A program made the translations under genes and the position numbers. This document shows, piece by piece, positions 34,768-43,139 of a DNA stretch of 64,000 nt. Positions within the stretch are counted from its first letter, which is position 1, and every line of letters begins with the position of its first letter. The stretch is from assembly GCF_014649495.1 (NCBI RefSeq), contig NZ_BMTD01000024.1, forward strand, positions 55,112-119,111. Direction: 5' to 3'. Below the pieces are notes generated by a model. The model worked only from the letters and a program-made list of their open reading frames with translations. It was not told the origin of the DNA and did no database searches. Origin of the DNA: Streptomyces filipinensis (lineage in GTDB: Bacteria > Actinomycetota > Actinomycetes > Streptomycetales > Streptomycetaceae).

Positions 34768-35601
34768 TCAGCGCAGTCCGGCGAAGAGGTCGTTCTCGGG
34801 TACGGCCGCGCCGGTGGTGTCCTGGACGCGGACGAAGGTCTCGACGCCCATCAAACCGGTGAACCTCTCCAGGCCCATCCTGAGGAAGAAGATGTTCTCG
34901 CCCTGGCTGGCGTGCGCGGCCAGCGCATCGAACTTCTGGCCGCTGAACGCCGTGGTGTCCACCCAGGTGGTGATCTCCTCGTCGGGAAGGCCGATCTCGG
35001 CCACAGCGGCGGCCTCAGCGGGATCCGGCTCCTGCCAGTCCCCACCGAACTCGCGCATGACCTCCCCGAACCGCTGCATCATCGAGCGGGGCGCCGTCGT
35101 CCAGTACACCTTCGGTGTCTGCTCGGTCATGGCCAGCGCCGCCATCGTGATGCGGTTGGCCTGGATGTGGTCGGGGTGGCCATAGAAGCCGTTCTCGTCA
35201 TAGGTGACGACCACATCGGGCTGGTAGCGACGCAAGAGTTCCGCAAGTCGTGCAGCGCCCTCCTCCACGGGTGTCTGCCAGAAGGAGCCGGGGGCGTCAT
35301 TGGTTGGCCAGCCCATCATCCCGGAGTCTGCGTAGTCCAGCGTCTCCAGGTGACTGACCTTCAGGACTTCGCAGCTCGCCTCCAGTTCTTGACGCCGCAT
35401 CAAGGCAACGGCCGCCGGATCGTGTCCGGGATCGCCCGGCTTGACACCACCCGGTCCGTCGCCGCAACCCCCGTCGGTACACGTCACGAGGACCGTGCGG
35501 ATGCCCTCCGCCGCGTACCGCGCCAGGACACCTCCTGTTCCGGTGGCCTCATCGTCGGGGTGGGCGTGCACCGCCATGAGCGTCAAGGGCCGGTCATTCA
35601 T
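34768..35601 (-). CDS. PIG-L family deacetylase (MshB/Mca-like)
   Basis: 277 residues from ATG 35601 with GGAGGA upstream. Zinc-binding AHPDDE at residues 13-18 and HPDHIQANRI near 148 are intact. TDGGCGDGPGG and MMGWPTNDAPGSFW are typical of the MshB/mycothiol-S-conjugate amidase branch. Such enzymes deacetylate GlcNAc-containing substrates or cleave mycothiol conjugates. Whether it acts in mycothiol metabolism or on another sugar amide cannot be told from sequence alone. Monocistronic. Confidence 0.9.
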   Translation of the reverse strand: MNDRPLTLMAVHAHPDDEATGTGGVLARYAAEGIRTVLVTCTDGGCGDGPGGVKPGDPGHDPAAVALMRRQELEASCEVLKVSHLETLDYADSGMMGWPTNDAPGSFWQTPVEEGAARLAELLRRYQPDVVVTYDENGFYGHPDHIQANRITMAALAMTEQTPKVYWTTAPRSMMQRFGEVMREFGGDWQEPDPAEAAAVAEIGLPDEEITTWVDTTAFSGQKFDALAAHASQGENIFFLRMGLERFTGLMGVETFVRVQDTTGAAVPENDLFAGLR

Positions 35602-36157
35602 GAATCAGTCCTCCTGTGTGAAAGGGCCTTGGTCCGAGTCCGCGACGGGGCTACGAGTGCTCGCCCCCCACTGTCGGATGTCGGATGACCGGGCGTACCG
35701 CGGACCCGAGGGCCCTCGGATCACGTCGGGACGGCCTATTGGCCTGTGTTGCGTACCCGCGTGGTGCCGGTCTCCTGGCCGGTGCAACAGCGTCGGCCGG
35801 ACCGGTTGTTCCCGCCCGCGCGCCGGAACACCTGGGCCCTGGCCTTCGCGAGAGCGCCTGTGTGCTGCACCGGCCGGGCCGCGGCAGGCTGATGCGCGGA
35901 TCGCGACCCCTGACAGAGGGTCCGCGGCCTCCCCCTGTGACCCATGACGGAAGCCTGAAGCGGGGCAACGGCCTGGCTGTACGAGGCCATGATGGTGGTG
36001 GCGCCGCCACATGGTTGAGCTACCGGGGGCCTGTTCTCAAAAGCCAGTCAGGGTGGTTGAATCCGCCGATGGGTGGGCGCAGGTATGCGTTTCCGCCACG
36101 TTCGGAGGGGGATGCCCCCTTCAAGGGACAACAGTGCGTTGCGGTGAGCCGCGCCGC
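35602..36157. other. Long intergenic region, no gene supported
   Basis: 556 bases between two minus-strand genes. Short open frames overlap in all directions without ribosome sites or known motifs. The GGAGGA site of the PIG-L gene is at its left edge. Confidence 0.5.
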
Positions 36158-37576
36158 TCACCGCCTCTGTGGGGAGGTGTGCCCCATGGTGGCCTCCTTC
36201 GGCCGTGATACGCGGGCGATGAGGAAGAGCAGTACTCCACAGGTGGCGACCAGGATCCAGCCCGGGTGGGACGCGTGGGCGAGCCCCGTAGGGCTGGTGG
36301 CCGAGACCAGCCCACCGGCGAGAGCGATGCCGAGGGCGGAGCCGAGTTGCCGTGCGGTGGAGGTGATCGCCCCGGCCACGCCGGCACGGGCGGGTGGCAG
36401 GCCGTTGACCGCGGTGTTGGTGATGGGGGCGTTGGCGAAGCCGAACCCGATACCGATGAGCGCATATGCCGCCAGAAGCAGGAGCACGCTCGTGTGCGGG
36501 GTGAGCCGGACCAGGCAGAGCCCGCCGACCGTGATGAAACCGCCAGCGAGGAGCAGCGGCAGCCGCGGTCCCGTGCGGCCGACCATGCGGCCGGACAAGG
36601 GGGCGCAGACGGTCGCTCCGACGGCCAAGGGCAAGGTGGCCACGCCGGCGGCCAGTGGCGTCCATTCCCGGGTGTGCTGCAGGTAGAGGGTGTTCAGCAG
36701 TAGTGTCATGTTCAGGGCGACGAAGACCGCCACAGCGCCCACGACGGCACCGCTGAAGACCGGGCGCCCGAAGAGCCGCAGGTCCATCAGCGGCTCACGT
36801 CGGCGGGACTCGACCCACACGAATCCCACGGTCGCCACGGCAGCCCACGCGTATCCCGCCAGCGCGGCAGGCGACGTCCAGCCGATGCGCGGCCCTTCGA
36901 TCAGGACGCCGACCACGACTGCGAGGACCATGGTCAGCAGGACCTGGCCGGGCAGGTCGAGCCGCCGGGCCCGCTGTGCCCGGGACTCCGGCACGAACAC
37001 CGCACTGAGAAGCAGAGCGGCCGCGATGACGGGTGCGTTGACCCAGAACAGCGCCCGCCAGTCGAGCCCTCCGAGCAGCGCGCCGCCCGTGACGGGTCCG
37101 GCGGCCATGCTCAGTCCGAACACTGACGCCCAGATCCCGATCGCCTGCGCCCGTTCCTTCGGGTCCGGCATCGTGTTCACCACGATCGCGAGCGCCACGG
37201 GGCTGAGCATCGAGGCGCCGACGCCCTGCAGGGCACGGGCCGCGATGAGTACGCCCGCCGACGGGGCGAGCGCGCAGACCAGTGAGGCCGCGCCGAAGAC
37301 GGTCAGCCCACACTGGAACACCCGGCGGCGTCCGAAGCGATCCGCCAGTGCGCCGGAGGAGATCAGGAGACTGGCCAGGACGAGGGTGTAGGCGTCCACG
37401 ACCCATTCGAGACCGCGCGTGTCGACATCCAGACCGCGCCCGATGGCCGGCAGCCCCACATTGACGATGGTGGTGTCCAGGCCCACCAGGAACATGCTCA
37501 GGCAGCAGACGGCCAGTACCGTCCAGCGTCTGCGTGTACTCAGCATGGGTTGGACAGGGTGTGTCGTCGCGGTCAC
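36158..37576 (-). CDS. MFS drug exporter, DHA2 (14-TM) type
   Basis: 472 residues from ATG 37576. N-terminal helix contains FLVGLDTTIVNVGLPAI (motif D1 of DHA2 pumps), loop 2-3 has SGALADRFGRRRVF (motif A), and helix 5 has GPVTGGALLGGLDWRALFWVNAP (motif C region). About 14 hydrophobic helices fit the EmrB/QacA family, proton-coupled exporters of antibiotics and lipophilic compounds. It diverges from an XRE-cupin regulator gene, 96 bases away, which is its likely controller. Confidence 0.93.
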   Translation of the reverse strand: MTATTHPVQPMLSTRRRWTVLAVCCLSMFLVGLDTTIVNVGLPAIGRGLDVDTRGLEWVVDAYTLVLASLLISSGALADRFGRRRVFQCGLTVFGAASLVCALAPSAGVLIAARALQGVGASMLSPVALAIVVNTMPDPKERAQAIGIWASVFGLSMAAGPVTGGALLGGLDWRALFWVNAPVIAAALLLSAVFVPESRAQRARRLDLPGQVLLTMVLAVVVGVLIEGPRIGWTSPAALAGYAWAAVATVGFVWVESRRREPLMDLRLFGRPVFSGAVVGAVAVFVALNMTLLLNTLYLQHTREWTPLAAGVATLPLAVGATVCAPLSGRMVGRTGPRLPLLLAGGFITVGGLCLVRLTPHTSVLLLLAAYALIGIGFGFANAPITNTAVNGLPPARAGVAGAITSTARQLGSALGIALAGGLVSATSPTGLAHASHPGWILVATCGVLLFLIARVSRPKEATMGHTSPQRR

Positions 37577-37672
37577 GGTCTACCTCTGATCTCCGGGGAC
37601 AGTGCCCGGCAAGGCTCGGTCCGGGCGACGGCCGAAGCCCATCGATTGTGCGAACACTGCAAAAATGGATCC

Positions 37673-38308
37673 ATGAACACAGGATCCGGGGACGCGGAGC
37701 TGGAGCAGATCCTCGATGGCATCGGGCCCCGGCTGCGCAGGCTGCGCCGGGAACGGGGCCTCACGCTCCAGGCACTCGCGACCACGACCGGGATCTCGGT
37801 CAGCACGCTGTCCCGGGTGGAATCGGGCCATCGGCGCCCGACTCTCGACCTGCTGATCCCGCTGGCACGGGCTCACCGCGTCGCACTCGACCAGCTGGTG
37901 GCGGCGCCGGCCAGCGGTGACCCTCGGGTGCACCTGCGGCCCCTGCACAAGGAGCGCGGGAGCGTCCTCGTACCCCTGACGCAGTACCCGGGCCGCGTGC
38001 AGGTCTTCAAGCAGGTACTGGCACCCCGCCAGCCGGAACTGGTCACCCACGAGGGCTACGAATGGCTCTACGTCCTCGCCGGTCGGCTGCGTCTCATCCT
38101 CGGGGCGCAGGACTTCACGCTGCGGCCCGGCGAGGTGGCCGAGTTCGACACCAGCGAGCCCCACTGGTTCGGCCCCGCGGACACGAGCGCCGTGGAGATC
38201 CTGCACCTGTTCGGTCCGCGAGGAGACCAAGCCGTCGTCCGCGCCGGACCTTCCACAACCGACCCGACCCCGCCGATCGCCCCAAACCCACCGTCGACCA
38301 CGGCATGA
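37673..38308 (+). CDS. XRE-family regulator with cupin domain
   Basis: 211 residues from ATG 37673. Residues about 14-70 are an HTH_3 domain (RLRRLRRERGLTLQALATTTGISVSTLSRVESGHRRPTLDLLIPLARAHRV). Residues 95-190 are a cupin_2 barrel (EGYEWLYVLAGRLRLILG, FTLRPGEVAEFDTSEPHWF) with metal-type His/Glu positions. A Pro/Thr-rich tail follows. HTH-cupin proteins repress small-molecule export or catabolic genes and sense the ligand in the cupin; here the divergent MFS exporter is the probable target. Confidence 0.92.
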   Translation: MNTGSGDAELEQILDGIGPRLRRLRRERGLTLQALATTTGISVSTLSRVESGHRRPTLDLLIPLARAHRVALDQLVAAPASGDPRVHLRPLHKERGSVLVPLTQYPGRVQVFKQVLAPRQPELVTHEGYEWLYVLAGRLRLILGAQDFTLRPGEVAEFDTSEPHWFGPADTSAVEILHLFGPRGDQAVVRAGPSTTDPTPPIAPNPPSTTA

Positions 38309-38315
38309 CCCGCAA

Positions 38316-38501
38316 CAGGGGCTCGACGCCGCCGAAGCCGCCGAGGACGGGGACGACCGCCACCTGGACCGGTGTATCGAGCCCGCCGCGCCGGCCGGGG
38401 ACCCACAGGCGGCGTACGGCCTCGCGGAGCTCTACGGCGCGCTGCGCAGGCCCGCATCGCGCGACCAGTGGTACCGGACGGCAGCCGAGGGTCCGCGCTG
38501 A
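38316..38501 (+). pseudogene. TPR/Sel1-like repeat protein fragment
   Basis: In a frame different from the preceding gene, this stretch reads GLDAAEAAEDGDDRHLDRC, then AGDPQAAYGLAELYGALRRP and DQWYRTAAEGP, ending in TGA at 38499-38501. The AxYxLAxLY...WYRxAAExG pattern is that of Sel1-type repeats. A short related piece (ERLLAGKLTVEAALTA) follows in another frame up to 38550. No start is present. Confidence 0.5.
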
Positions 38502-38606
38502 ACGCCTGCTCGCGGGCAAGCTGACGGTGGAGGCGGCGCTGACGGCGTGAACAGACGGAACTGCCGGTGCTGAAGTCCGCGCGTGGAGCTGGCACAGAAT
38601 GGCCGG

Positions 38607-39578
38607 TCACGGCGTGACGGAGAGGACGATCTTTCCGGTGGTGCGGCCGGCCTCGCCCAGCGTGTGGGCGACGGCGGCGTCCTCCAGCCGGAAGACCGCG
38701 TCGACGATCACCCGCAGGCGGCCGTCCTCGACCAGCTTGGTGATCTCGCCCAGGCCCTGCCGGTCGGGCTCCACGAGCATGAACTCCGCTCGCACCCCGG
38801 CCGCCTCGGCCTCCTTGTAGGGGAAGGTGTCGTCCAGCGGCAGCATCGAGACCAGCCTTCCACCTGGGCGCAGGGTACACAGGGAGCGGGCCCAGTTGGC
38901 GCCGCCGATCATGTCCAGCACGACGTCGGTGTTGCGTACGGTCTCGGCGAAGTTCCGGGTGCGGTGGTCGATCAGTTCGTCCGCGCCGAGGGAGCGCAGC
39001 AGGTCGTGCTTGGCGGCGCTGGCTGTGCCGATCACGTGGGCGCCTCGGGCCTTGGCGATCTGGACGGCCAGGTGGCCGACGCCACCCGCGGCAGCGTGGA
39101 TGAGGACGCGCTGGCCGGGCCGTACGTCTGCGGTGTCGACGAGAGCCTGCCAGGCGGTGAGCGCCGCCAGGGGCAGGGCCCCCGACTCTATGTGGGTCAG
39201 GCCCTGAGGACGGGGAGCGAACTGGCGGGCCGGGGCGGTGACATATTCGGCGTAGGCGCCGGCCGGGTGCGGGAAGCATGGCATTCCGAGGACCTCGTCG
39301 CCCGGCTGGAAGAGAGTCACACCGGGTCCGGTCTCCTCGACCACCCCGGAGACGTCGAATCCCAGGATGAAGGGAAGCCGCGTACCGTCGGCGAACACGC
39401 CCCGCTCCCGGATCTTCCAGTCGGCCGGATTCACACCCGCCGCATGCACCCGGACCAGGATCTCGCCCCAGCCCGGCTCCGGGCGCTTGGTCTCGATGAC
39501 CTTCAGGACCTCGGGGGCTCTACCGGCGGCGCCCTGAAAGACAGCACGCATGGTGCGGGCGATGGTGGTCTGGGCCAC
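38607..39578 (-). CDS. NADP-dependent quinone oxidoreductase (MDR family)
   Basis: 323 residues from GTG 39578, with AAGGAG nine bases upstream; Met at 39551 is an alternative. MDR pattern: ILVRVHAAGVNPADWKIRERG, FDVSGVVEETGPGV, AYAEYVTAPARQ and the NADP-loop VLIHAAAGGVGHLAVQIAKARGAHVIGTAS. It lacks the zinc ligands of alcohol dehydrogenases, so it belongs with zeta-crystallin-like quinone reductases. It is about 43% alike by eye to the second copy at 62224-63165. It lies downstream of an ECF41 sigma factor gene on the same strand; such sigma factors are known to sit with carboxymuconolactone decarboxylase, oxidoreductase or epimerase (COE) genes. Confidence 0.92.
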   Translation of the reverse strand: MAQTTIARTMRAVFQGAAGRAPEVLKVIETKRPEPGWGEILVRVHAAGVNPADWKIRERGVFADGTRLPFILGFDVSGVVEETGPGVTLFQPGDEVLGMPCFPHPAGAYAEYVTAPARQFAPRPQGLTHIESGALPLAALTAWQALVDTADVRPGQRVLIHAAAGGVGHLAVQIAKARGAHVIGTASAAKHDLLRSLGADELIDHRTRNFAETVRNTDVVLDMIGGANWARSLCTLRPGGRLVSMLPLDDTFPYKEAEAAGVRAEFMLVEPDRQGLGEITKLVEDGRLRVIVDAVFRLEDAAVAHTLGEAGRTTGKIVLSVTP

Positions 39579-39740
39579 GACGACATGCTCCTTCTGTATG
39601 GAATTCTTGTTGCTTTGGCCGGTTCTCCCGGACGCGTCATGCCGAGGCCCAAGGACCCGGGTGGCGGCAACGGCCGCGGCTTGCATCCGGCGCATCCGGG
39701 TCAGCCCTGACAGCGCGCCTCTGTCAAGCCGGTCGGGAGG

Positions 39741-40664
39741 TCACTTCGTCCGCTTACGGGCCCGCTTCACTTCCTGGTCGACAGCCCAGGCGTCGGCGAC
39801 CGGGCCGAGGTGGCCGAGCTTGTCGGGGTTGATGACCGAGCGGATCGTCTGGATCTGCCCGTCGAGGACATCGAGGGCGAGGATGTGAAGGACCTTGCCG
39901 TCGCGGTCGCGGAAGAGCGCGCCTGGCTGGCCGTTGACCTCGCGCGGTTCGAACGAGATGTCGACCCGGGCCATCAGCGGATAGACGGTGGCGAGCAGCC
40001 TGGCCACGTTCTGGGCGCCGACGACGGCCCTGGCCAGCTGTGGGGCCTTGCCACCGCCGTCCCCGACGAGCTGGACGTCGGCGGACAGCAGGCTCTGCAG
40101 CCCGTCCACGTCACCCTGTGCCAGCGCCTCGAAGAACCGCCTCGCCAGCTCCTGCCGCTCCTGGTCGTCCGCTTCGAACCGGGGCCGTCCCTCGTTCATG
40201 TGGCGGCGCGCCCGCACGAGCAGCTGCCGGCACGCCGCCTCCGAGCGCCCCGCCGCGGCGGCGATCTCGTCGAAGCCGAAGGCGAAGACCTCCCGCAGCA
40301 CGAACACCGACCGCTCCAGCGGACTGAGCCGCTCCAGGAGCAGCAGCGCCGCCATCGACACCGAGTCGGCCAACTCCGCTGCGCGGGCCGGGTCCTCGTA
40401 CGGATCGTCCAGCAGGGGCTCGGGCAGCCACGGTCCGACGTACTCCTCCCGCCGCACCCGGGCGGAGCGCAGCACATCGATCGCGATCCGGGACACCGTG
40501 GTTGACAGGAACGCCTTGATCGACGCGGGCTGGGTCGTCGAGGCGTCGTAGCGGAGCCACGTTTCCTGCACCGCGTCCTCCGCCTCGACCACGCTGCCCA
40601 GGATCCGGTACGCGATCGAGAACAGCAGCGGCCGCAGCTCCTCGAACTCCTCGACCTTGCCCAC
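39741..40664 (-). CDS. ECF41-type RNA polymerase sigma factor with SnoaL-like tail
   Basis: 307 residues from GTG 40664 (ribosome site AAGGGGGAG). Sigma-2 (EELRPLLFSIAYRILGSVVEAEDAVQETWLRY) and sigma-4 (LSPLERSVFVLREVFAFGFDEIAAAAGRSEAACRQLLVRAR) are complete. The linker carries the ECF41 WLPEPL motif (79-84), and the 130-residue C-terminal SnoaL-like extension carries DGGGK and NPDKL (about 279-283). In this group the extension regulates activity in place of an anti-sigma factor. A degenerate ECF41-like promoter (TGTCAGA-N16-CCTC) lies 47 bases upstream, suggesting autoregulation. Confidence 0.94.
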   Translation of the reverse strand: MGKVEEFEELRPLLFSIAYRILGSVVEAEDAVQETWLRYDASTTQPASIKAFLSTTVSRIAIDVLRSARVRREEYVGPWLPEPLLDDPYEDPARAAELADSVSMAALLLLERLSPLERSVFVLREVFAFGFDEIAAAAGRSEAACRQLLVRARRHMNEGRPRFEADDQERQELARRFFEALAQGDVDGLQSLLSADVQLVGDGGGKAPQLARAVVGAQNVARLLATVYPLMARVDISFEPREVNGQPGALFRDRDGKVLHILALDVLDGQIQTIRSVINPDKLGHLGPVADAWAVDQEVKRARKRTK

Positions 40665-40710
40665 GCCGACTCCCCCTTGCGGTCTGTGCCCTGGCCGGAC
40701 CCGCGCCGGC

Positions 40711-40737
40711 GAGGCACCCTCTGAAGATCATCTGACA
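40711..40737 (-). promoter_or_regulatory. Degenerate ECF41-like promoter of the sigma gene
   Basis: On the minus strand TGTCAGA (40737-40731), a 16-base spacer and CCTC (40714-40711) match nine of eleven defining positions of the ECF41 consensus TGTCACA-N16-CGTC, 46 bases upstream of the sigma start codon. Confidence 0.35.
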
Positions 40738-40834
40738 GGGGCGGAGCAGGCGACGCTCGCACCTCGACCGCCCCGCCCACCTTGGTCACGCCGCCCTGGC
40801 CCGGCGTGCCGGACCGGACAGGATACGGCGGCGA

Positions 40835-41308
40835 TCAGTGGAACTGGCCGACCTGGTAATCGCCGGCCGGCTGCTGGGTGATGACGTTCAGCCGGTTCAC
40901 CGCGTTCATGAACGAGACGAACAGCACGAGGGCCGTGAGCTGCTCCTCGTCGTAGTGCTGGGCGGCACGCGCCCACACTTCGTCGCTGACTCCGACGGCC
41001 GAGTCCGCGACCCGGGTCCCCTGCTCCGCCAGTGCGAGTGCGGCGCGCTCGGCCTCGGTGAAGACCGTTGCTTCCCGCCAGGCCGCGATCAGGTTGAGCC
41101 GCACCGGGCTCTCGCCGGCAGCAGCGGCTTCCTTGGTGTGCATGTCGATGCAGACCGCGCAGCCGTTGATCTGGCTCACGCGCAACGCCACCAGCTCCTG
41201 CGTCGCGGCCGGCAGCGGCGATTCCTTCAGTTCCCGGCCGGCTGACATGAAGTACTTGAGGGCCTTGCCGGCGGTCGGGCTGGCGAAGTAGTCCAGTCGC
41301 GCGTCCAT
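40835..41308 (-). CDS. Carboxymuconolactone decarboxylase/AhpD-like protein
   Basis: 157 residues from ATG 41308, preceded by GGAGGAG. The AhpD-type redox motif is complete: ELVALRVSQINGCAVCIDMH gives Glu, Cys50, Cys53 and His57. These alkylhydroperoxidase-like proteins reduce peroxides or modify ring lactones. It is the classical COE partner of an ECF41 sigma factor, and an exact ECF41 consensus promoter is found upstream of it (41348-41374). It is therefore the most probable direct target of the sigma factor at 39741-40664. Confidence 0.93.
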   Translation of the reverse strand: MDARLDYFASPTAGKALKYFMSAGRELKESPLPAATQELVALRVSQINGCAVCIDMHTKEAAAAGESPVRLNLIAAWREATVFTEAERAALALAEQGTRVADSAVGVSDEVWARAAQHYDEEQLTALVLFVSFMNAVNRLNVITQQPAGDYQVGQFH

Positions 41309-41347
41309 CGTGTGCTCCTCCACGCTTGTCGATGCCTTCACCCCCGA

Positions 41348-41374
41348 GACGAGACGGCCCCCGCTCCTGTGACA
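41348..41374 (-). promoter_or_regulatory. Exact ECF41 promoter motif
   Basis: On the minus strand TGTCACA occupies 41374-41368, followed by exactly 16 bases and CGTC at 41351-41348. This is the published ECF41 consensus (TGTCACA-N16-CGTC) without a mismatch. It ends 39 bases before the AhpD-like start codon. The rest of the 41309-41793 gap shows no gene. Confidence 0.8.
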
Positions 41375-41793
41375 TGCCAGGGTGTGAGCCATGTCTCTAC
41401 GCGGATCGGGTTCGGTGGAAGCAGCAGTGACCACTGGCAGTTGGACGACAGGATTCCTACCAGGCCGCATCCCACACCCCACGGACTGTTGGTTCCCGAG
41501 TCCGACCCTTTGACGGACGGTGACGGCTGGGTGAAGGCCACGCGGGCGCGGACCGGCGCCCCCAGCCGGTCCACGGTGATCGCGGTGAGGAGCGGGCCAG
41601 GGTCGGGGTCGTCGTGGTGACGAAGAGGCCCCGAGCGCGGTGTCCGCGGATCCCGCGCAGGTCTTGCTAAGACGGGCGGCTGTGAACGCGGGCTCGGGGG
41701 CTGCCGTGGGAGATCAGACGCTGCCGCCTGCCGTGGGCATGCTGCGGACCGACGCGGAGGGGTCGGCCAGGATCCGGAGCGTCTTCCGAGGGT

Positions 41794-42162
41794 TCAGGCC
41801 TCAGGGAGCCGGTCGAGGAAGCCGAGGACGGAGGCGATCCGGCCGTCCTCAGCCAGAGTGATCACATCTGAGCCGGCGACCGGCGCGGAGCCGTCGGCGG
41901 TGGACACCAGCTCCCAGCTGAAGCGGGCGATGTGATGGTTGCCGTCCACGTCACCGGCCAGCCTGAACTCAAAGCCGGGGAACTGCTCGTGCGCGCCCCG
42001 GATGACCGCGGCGATCTCCTTGTGGCCGCGCACGTCGGCCAGCGGGTCGGTGTAGGTGCCGTCCTCGGACCATGCCGCGGCAACCGTTTTGGTGAGCGCG
42101 TCCGCATCCGTGGCATTCCACGCCTCGAAGTAGCGGGCGACAGCGGCGGCGTACATCGACAT
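41794..42162 (-). CDS. SnoaL-like (NTF2-fold) protein
   Basis: 122 residues from ATG 42162, with GAGGAG eight bases upstream. The pattern RYFEAWNATDADALTKTVAAAW, DGTYTDPLADVRGHKEIAAVI, FRLAGDVDGNHHIARFSWEL and DGRIASVLGFLDRLP is typical of SnoaL-like polyketide-cyclase/isomerase-fold proteins. The ECF41 sigma factor upstream carries the same fold as its regulatory tail, so the two may sense related ligands. A separate inverted repeat lies about 125 bases upstream. Confidence 0.85.
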   Translation of the reverse strand: MSMYAAAVARYFEAWNATDADALTKTVAAAWSEDGTYTDPLADVRGHKEIAAVIRGAHEQFPGFEFRLAGDVDGNHHIARFSWELVSTADGSAPVAGSDVITLAEDGRIASVLGFLDRLPEA

Positions 42163-42285
42163 GCCAGAAGCTCCTCTGGTGGTGAAGTGGGTTGAGGGTC
42201 AGGGAAGTTGCATCAGGCTCCGGGCCGGAGTGCGCCGGTCCGGAGCCCGATGACTCCACTCTGCCGCGTCTGCGCCGACCGGACG

Positions 42286-42302
42286 ATTACCGCCCAGGTA
42301 AT
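42286..42302. promoter_or_regulatory. ATTACC-N5-GGTAAT inverted repeat
   Basis: A perfect 6-bp inverted repeat with a 5-base spacer, unusually AT-rich for this DNA, in the upstream region of the SnoaL-like gene. It is a candidate operator; the binding protein is unknown. Confidence 0.4.
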
Positions 42303-42384
42303 GACGGCGCCGGCCCACCCAGCAACCAGCCCTCCTTCTTGTACGGAGTCCTGAAGTCCCTCCGGCCACCTGCCGCTCGGACGT

Positions 42385-43107
42385 TCAGACGGCTGCCCCG
42401 CCCGCGCTCGGCGTCGGCCCGGCGGCGATGGAGAAGCCGAGGACGAGGCCGTCGCCGGCGGCGTGCGCCGATGTGAGCGCGACGCCGTGGGGCAGTTCGG
42501 TGACGGCCACGGTCCTGGGCCTCAGCTCGTCGCGGAGCCCGGAGGTGGCCGGCAGGCCGGCCAGGTCGTCGATGGCCACGCTGCGGCCGAGGACGCTCAC
42601 CGTGGTCGGAGTGATGGTGAAGGCGTGCGCGGTCGTGGACAGGATCGCCCGCACGGTGACCGGCAGTCCCAGGCGGCCGACGCTCCCGGTGAGGACCAGG
42701 TCGCCGTTCTGGCCGCCGGCTGTCAGGCCCTTGCCCAGCGCGCCCAGGCGCCGGGTCACCTGGTCGTATCCCAAGGTGGCGGTCCCCGTCCCGCCGGCGC
42801 TGTCGCCGTTCGTCGTGACGTCTTTCAGACGGGCGGTCACATCCAGTACGGCGTGCTGACGGTGTACGCCCTTCGCGCTCACCTCGACGTCTCCGACCTC
42901 CCCGCCGAGGGTACGCAGGCCCGCGAGCGGGCTGGTGAGATCGGCGTGCACCGGGCCCTGCGGCTTCAGCCGGCGCGAGGCTTGGGCGACGACCCGCTCC
43001 TCGGTCCGGTGCTCGACCAGCAGGTCGGTCGCGCAGGTGAGGAGGGCCAGGGTCGCGGCGGTCGCGACCAGGATGACGCGGATCCTCCCGCGGCGGTTCG
43101 ATGTCAT
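42385..43107 (-). CDS. LmeA-like (DUF2993) lipid-binding membrane protein
   Basis: 240 residues from ATG 43107. An N-terminal membrane anchor (RRGRIRVILVATAATLALLTCATDLL) is followed by the DUF2993/LmeA pattern: ERVVAQASRRLKPQGPVHADLTSPLAGLRTLGGEVGDVEVSAKGV and a beta-rich lipid-binding body. LmeA of mycobacteria binds phosphatidylinositol and acts in cell-envelope assembly. Here the gene lies 32 bases downstream of the MMPL transporter on the same strand, so it probably works with that transporter on a lipid substrate. Confidence 0.85.
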   Translation of the reverse strand: MTSNRRGRIRVILVATAATLALLTCATDLLVEHRTEERVVAQASRRLKPQGPVHADLTSPLAGLRTLGGEVGDVEVSAKGVHRQHAVLDVTARLKDVTTNGDSAGGTGTATLGYDQVTRRLGALGKGLTAGGQNGDLVLTGSVGRLGLPVTVRAILSTTAHAFTITPTTVSVLGRSVAIDDLAGLPATSGLRDELRPRTVAVTELPHGVALTSAHAAGDGLVLGFSIAAGPTPSAGGAAV

Positions 43108-43139
43108 GTGGTCACTGCTCCGGATCGGTCGGGGGGCGG

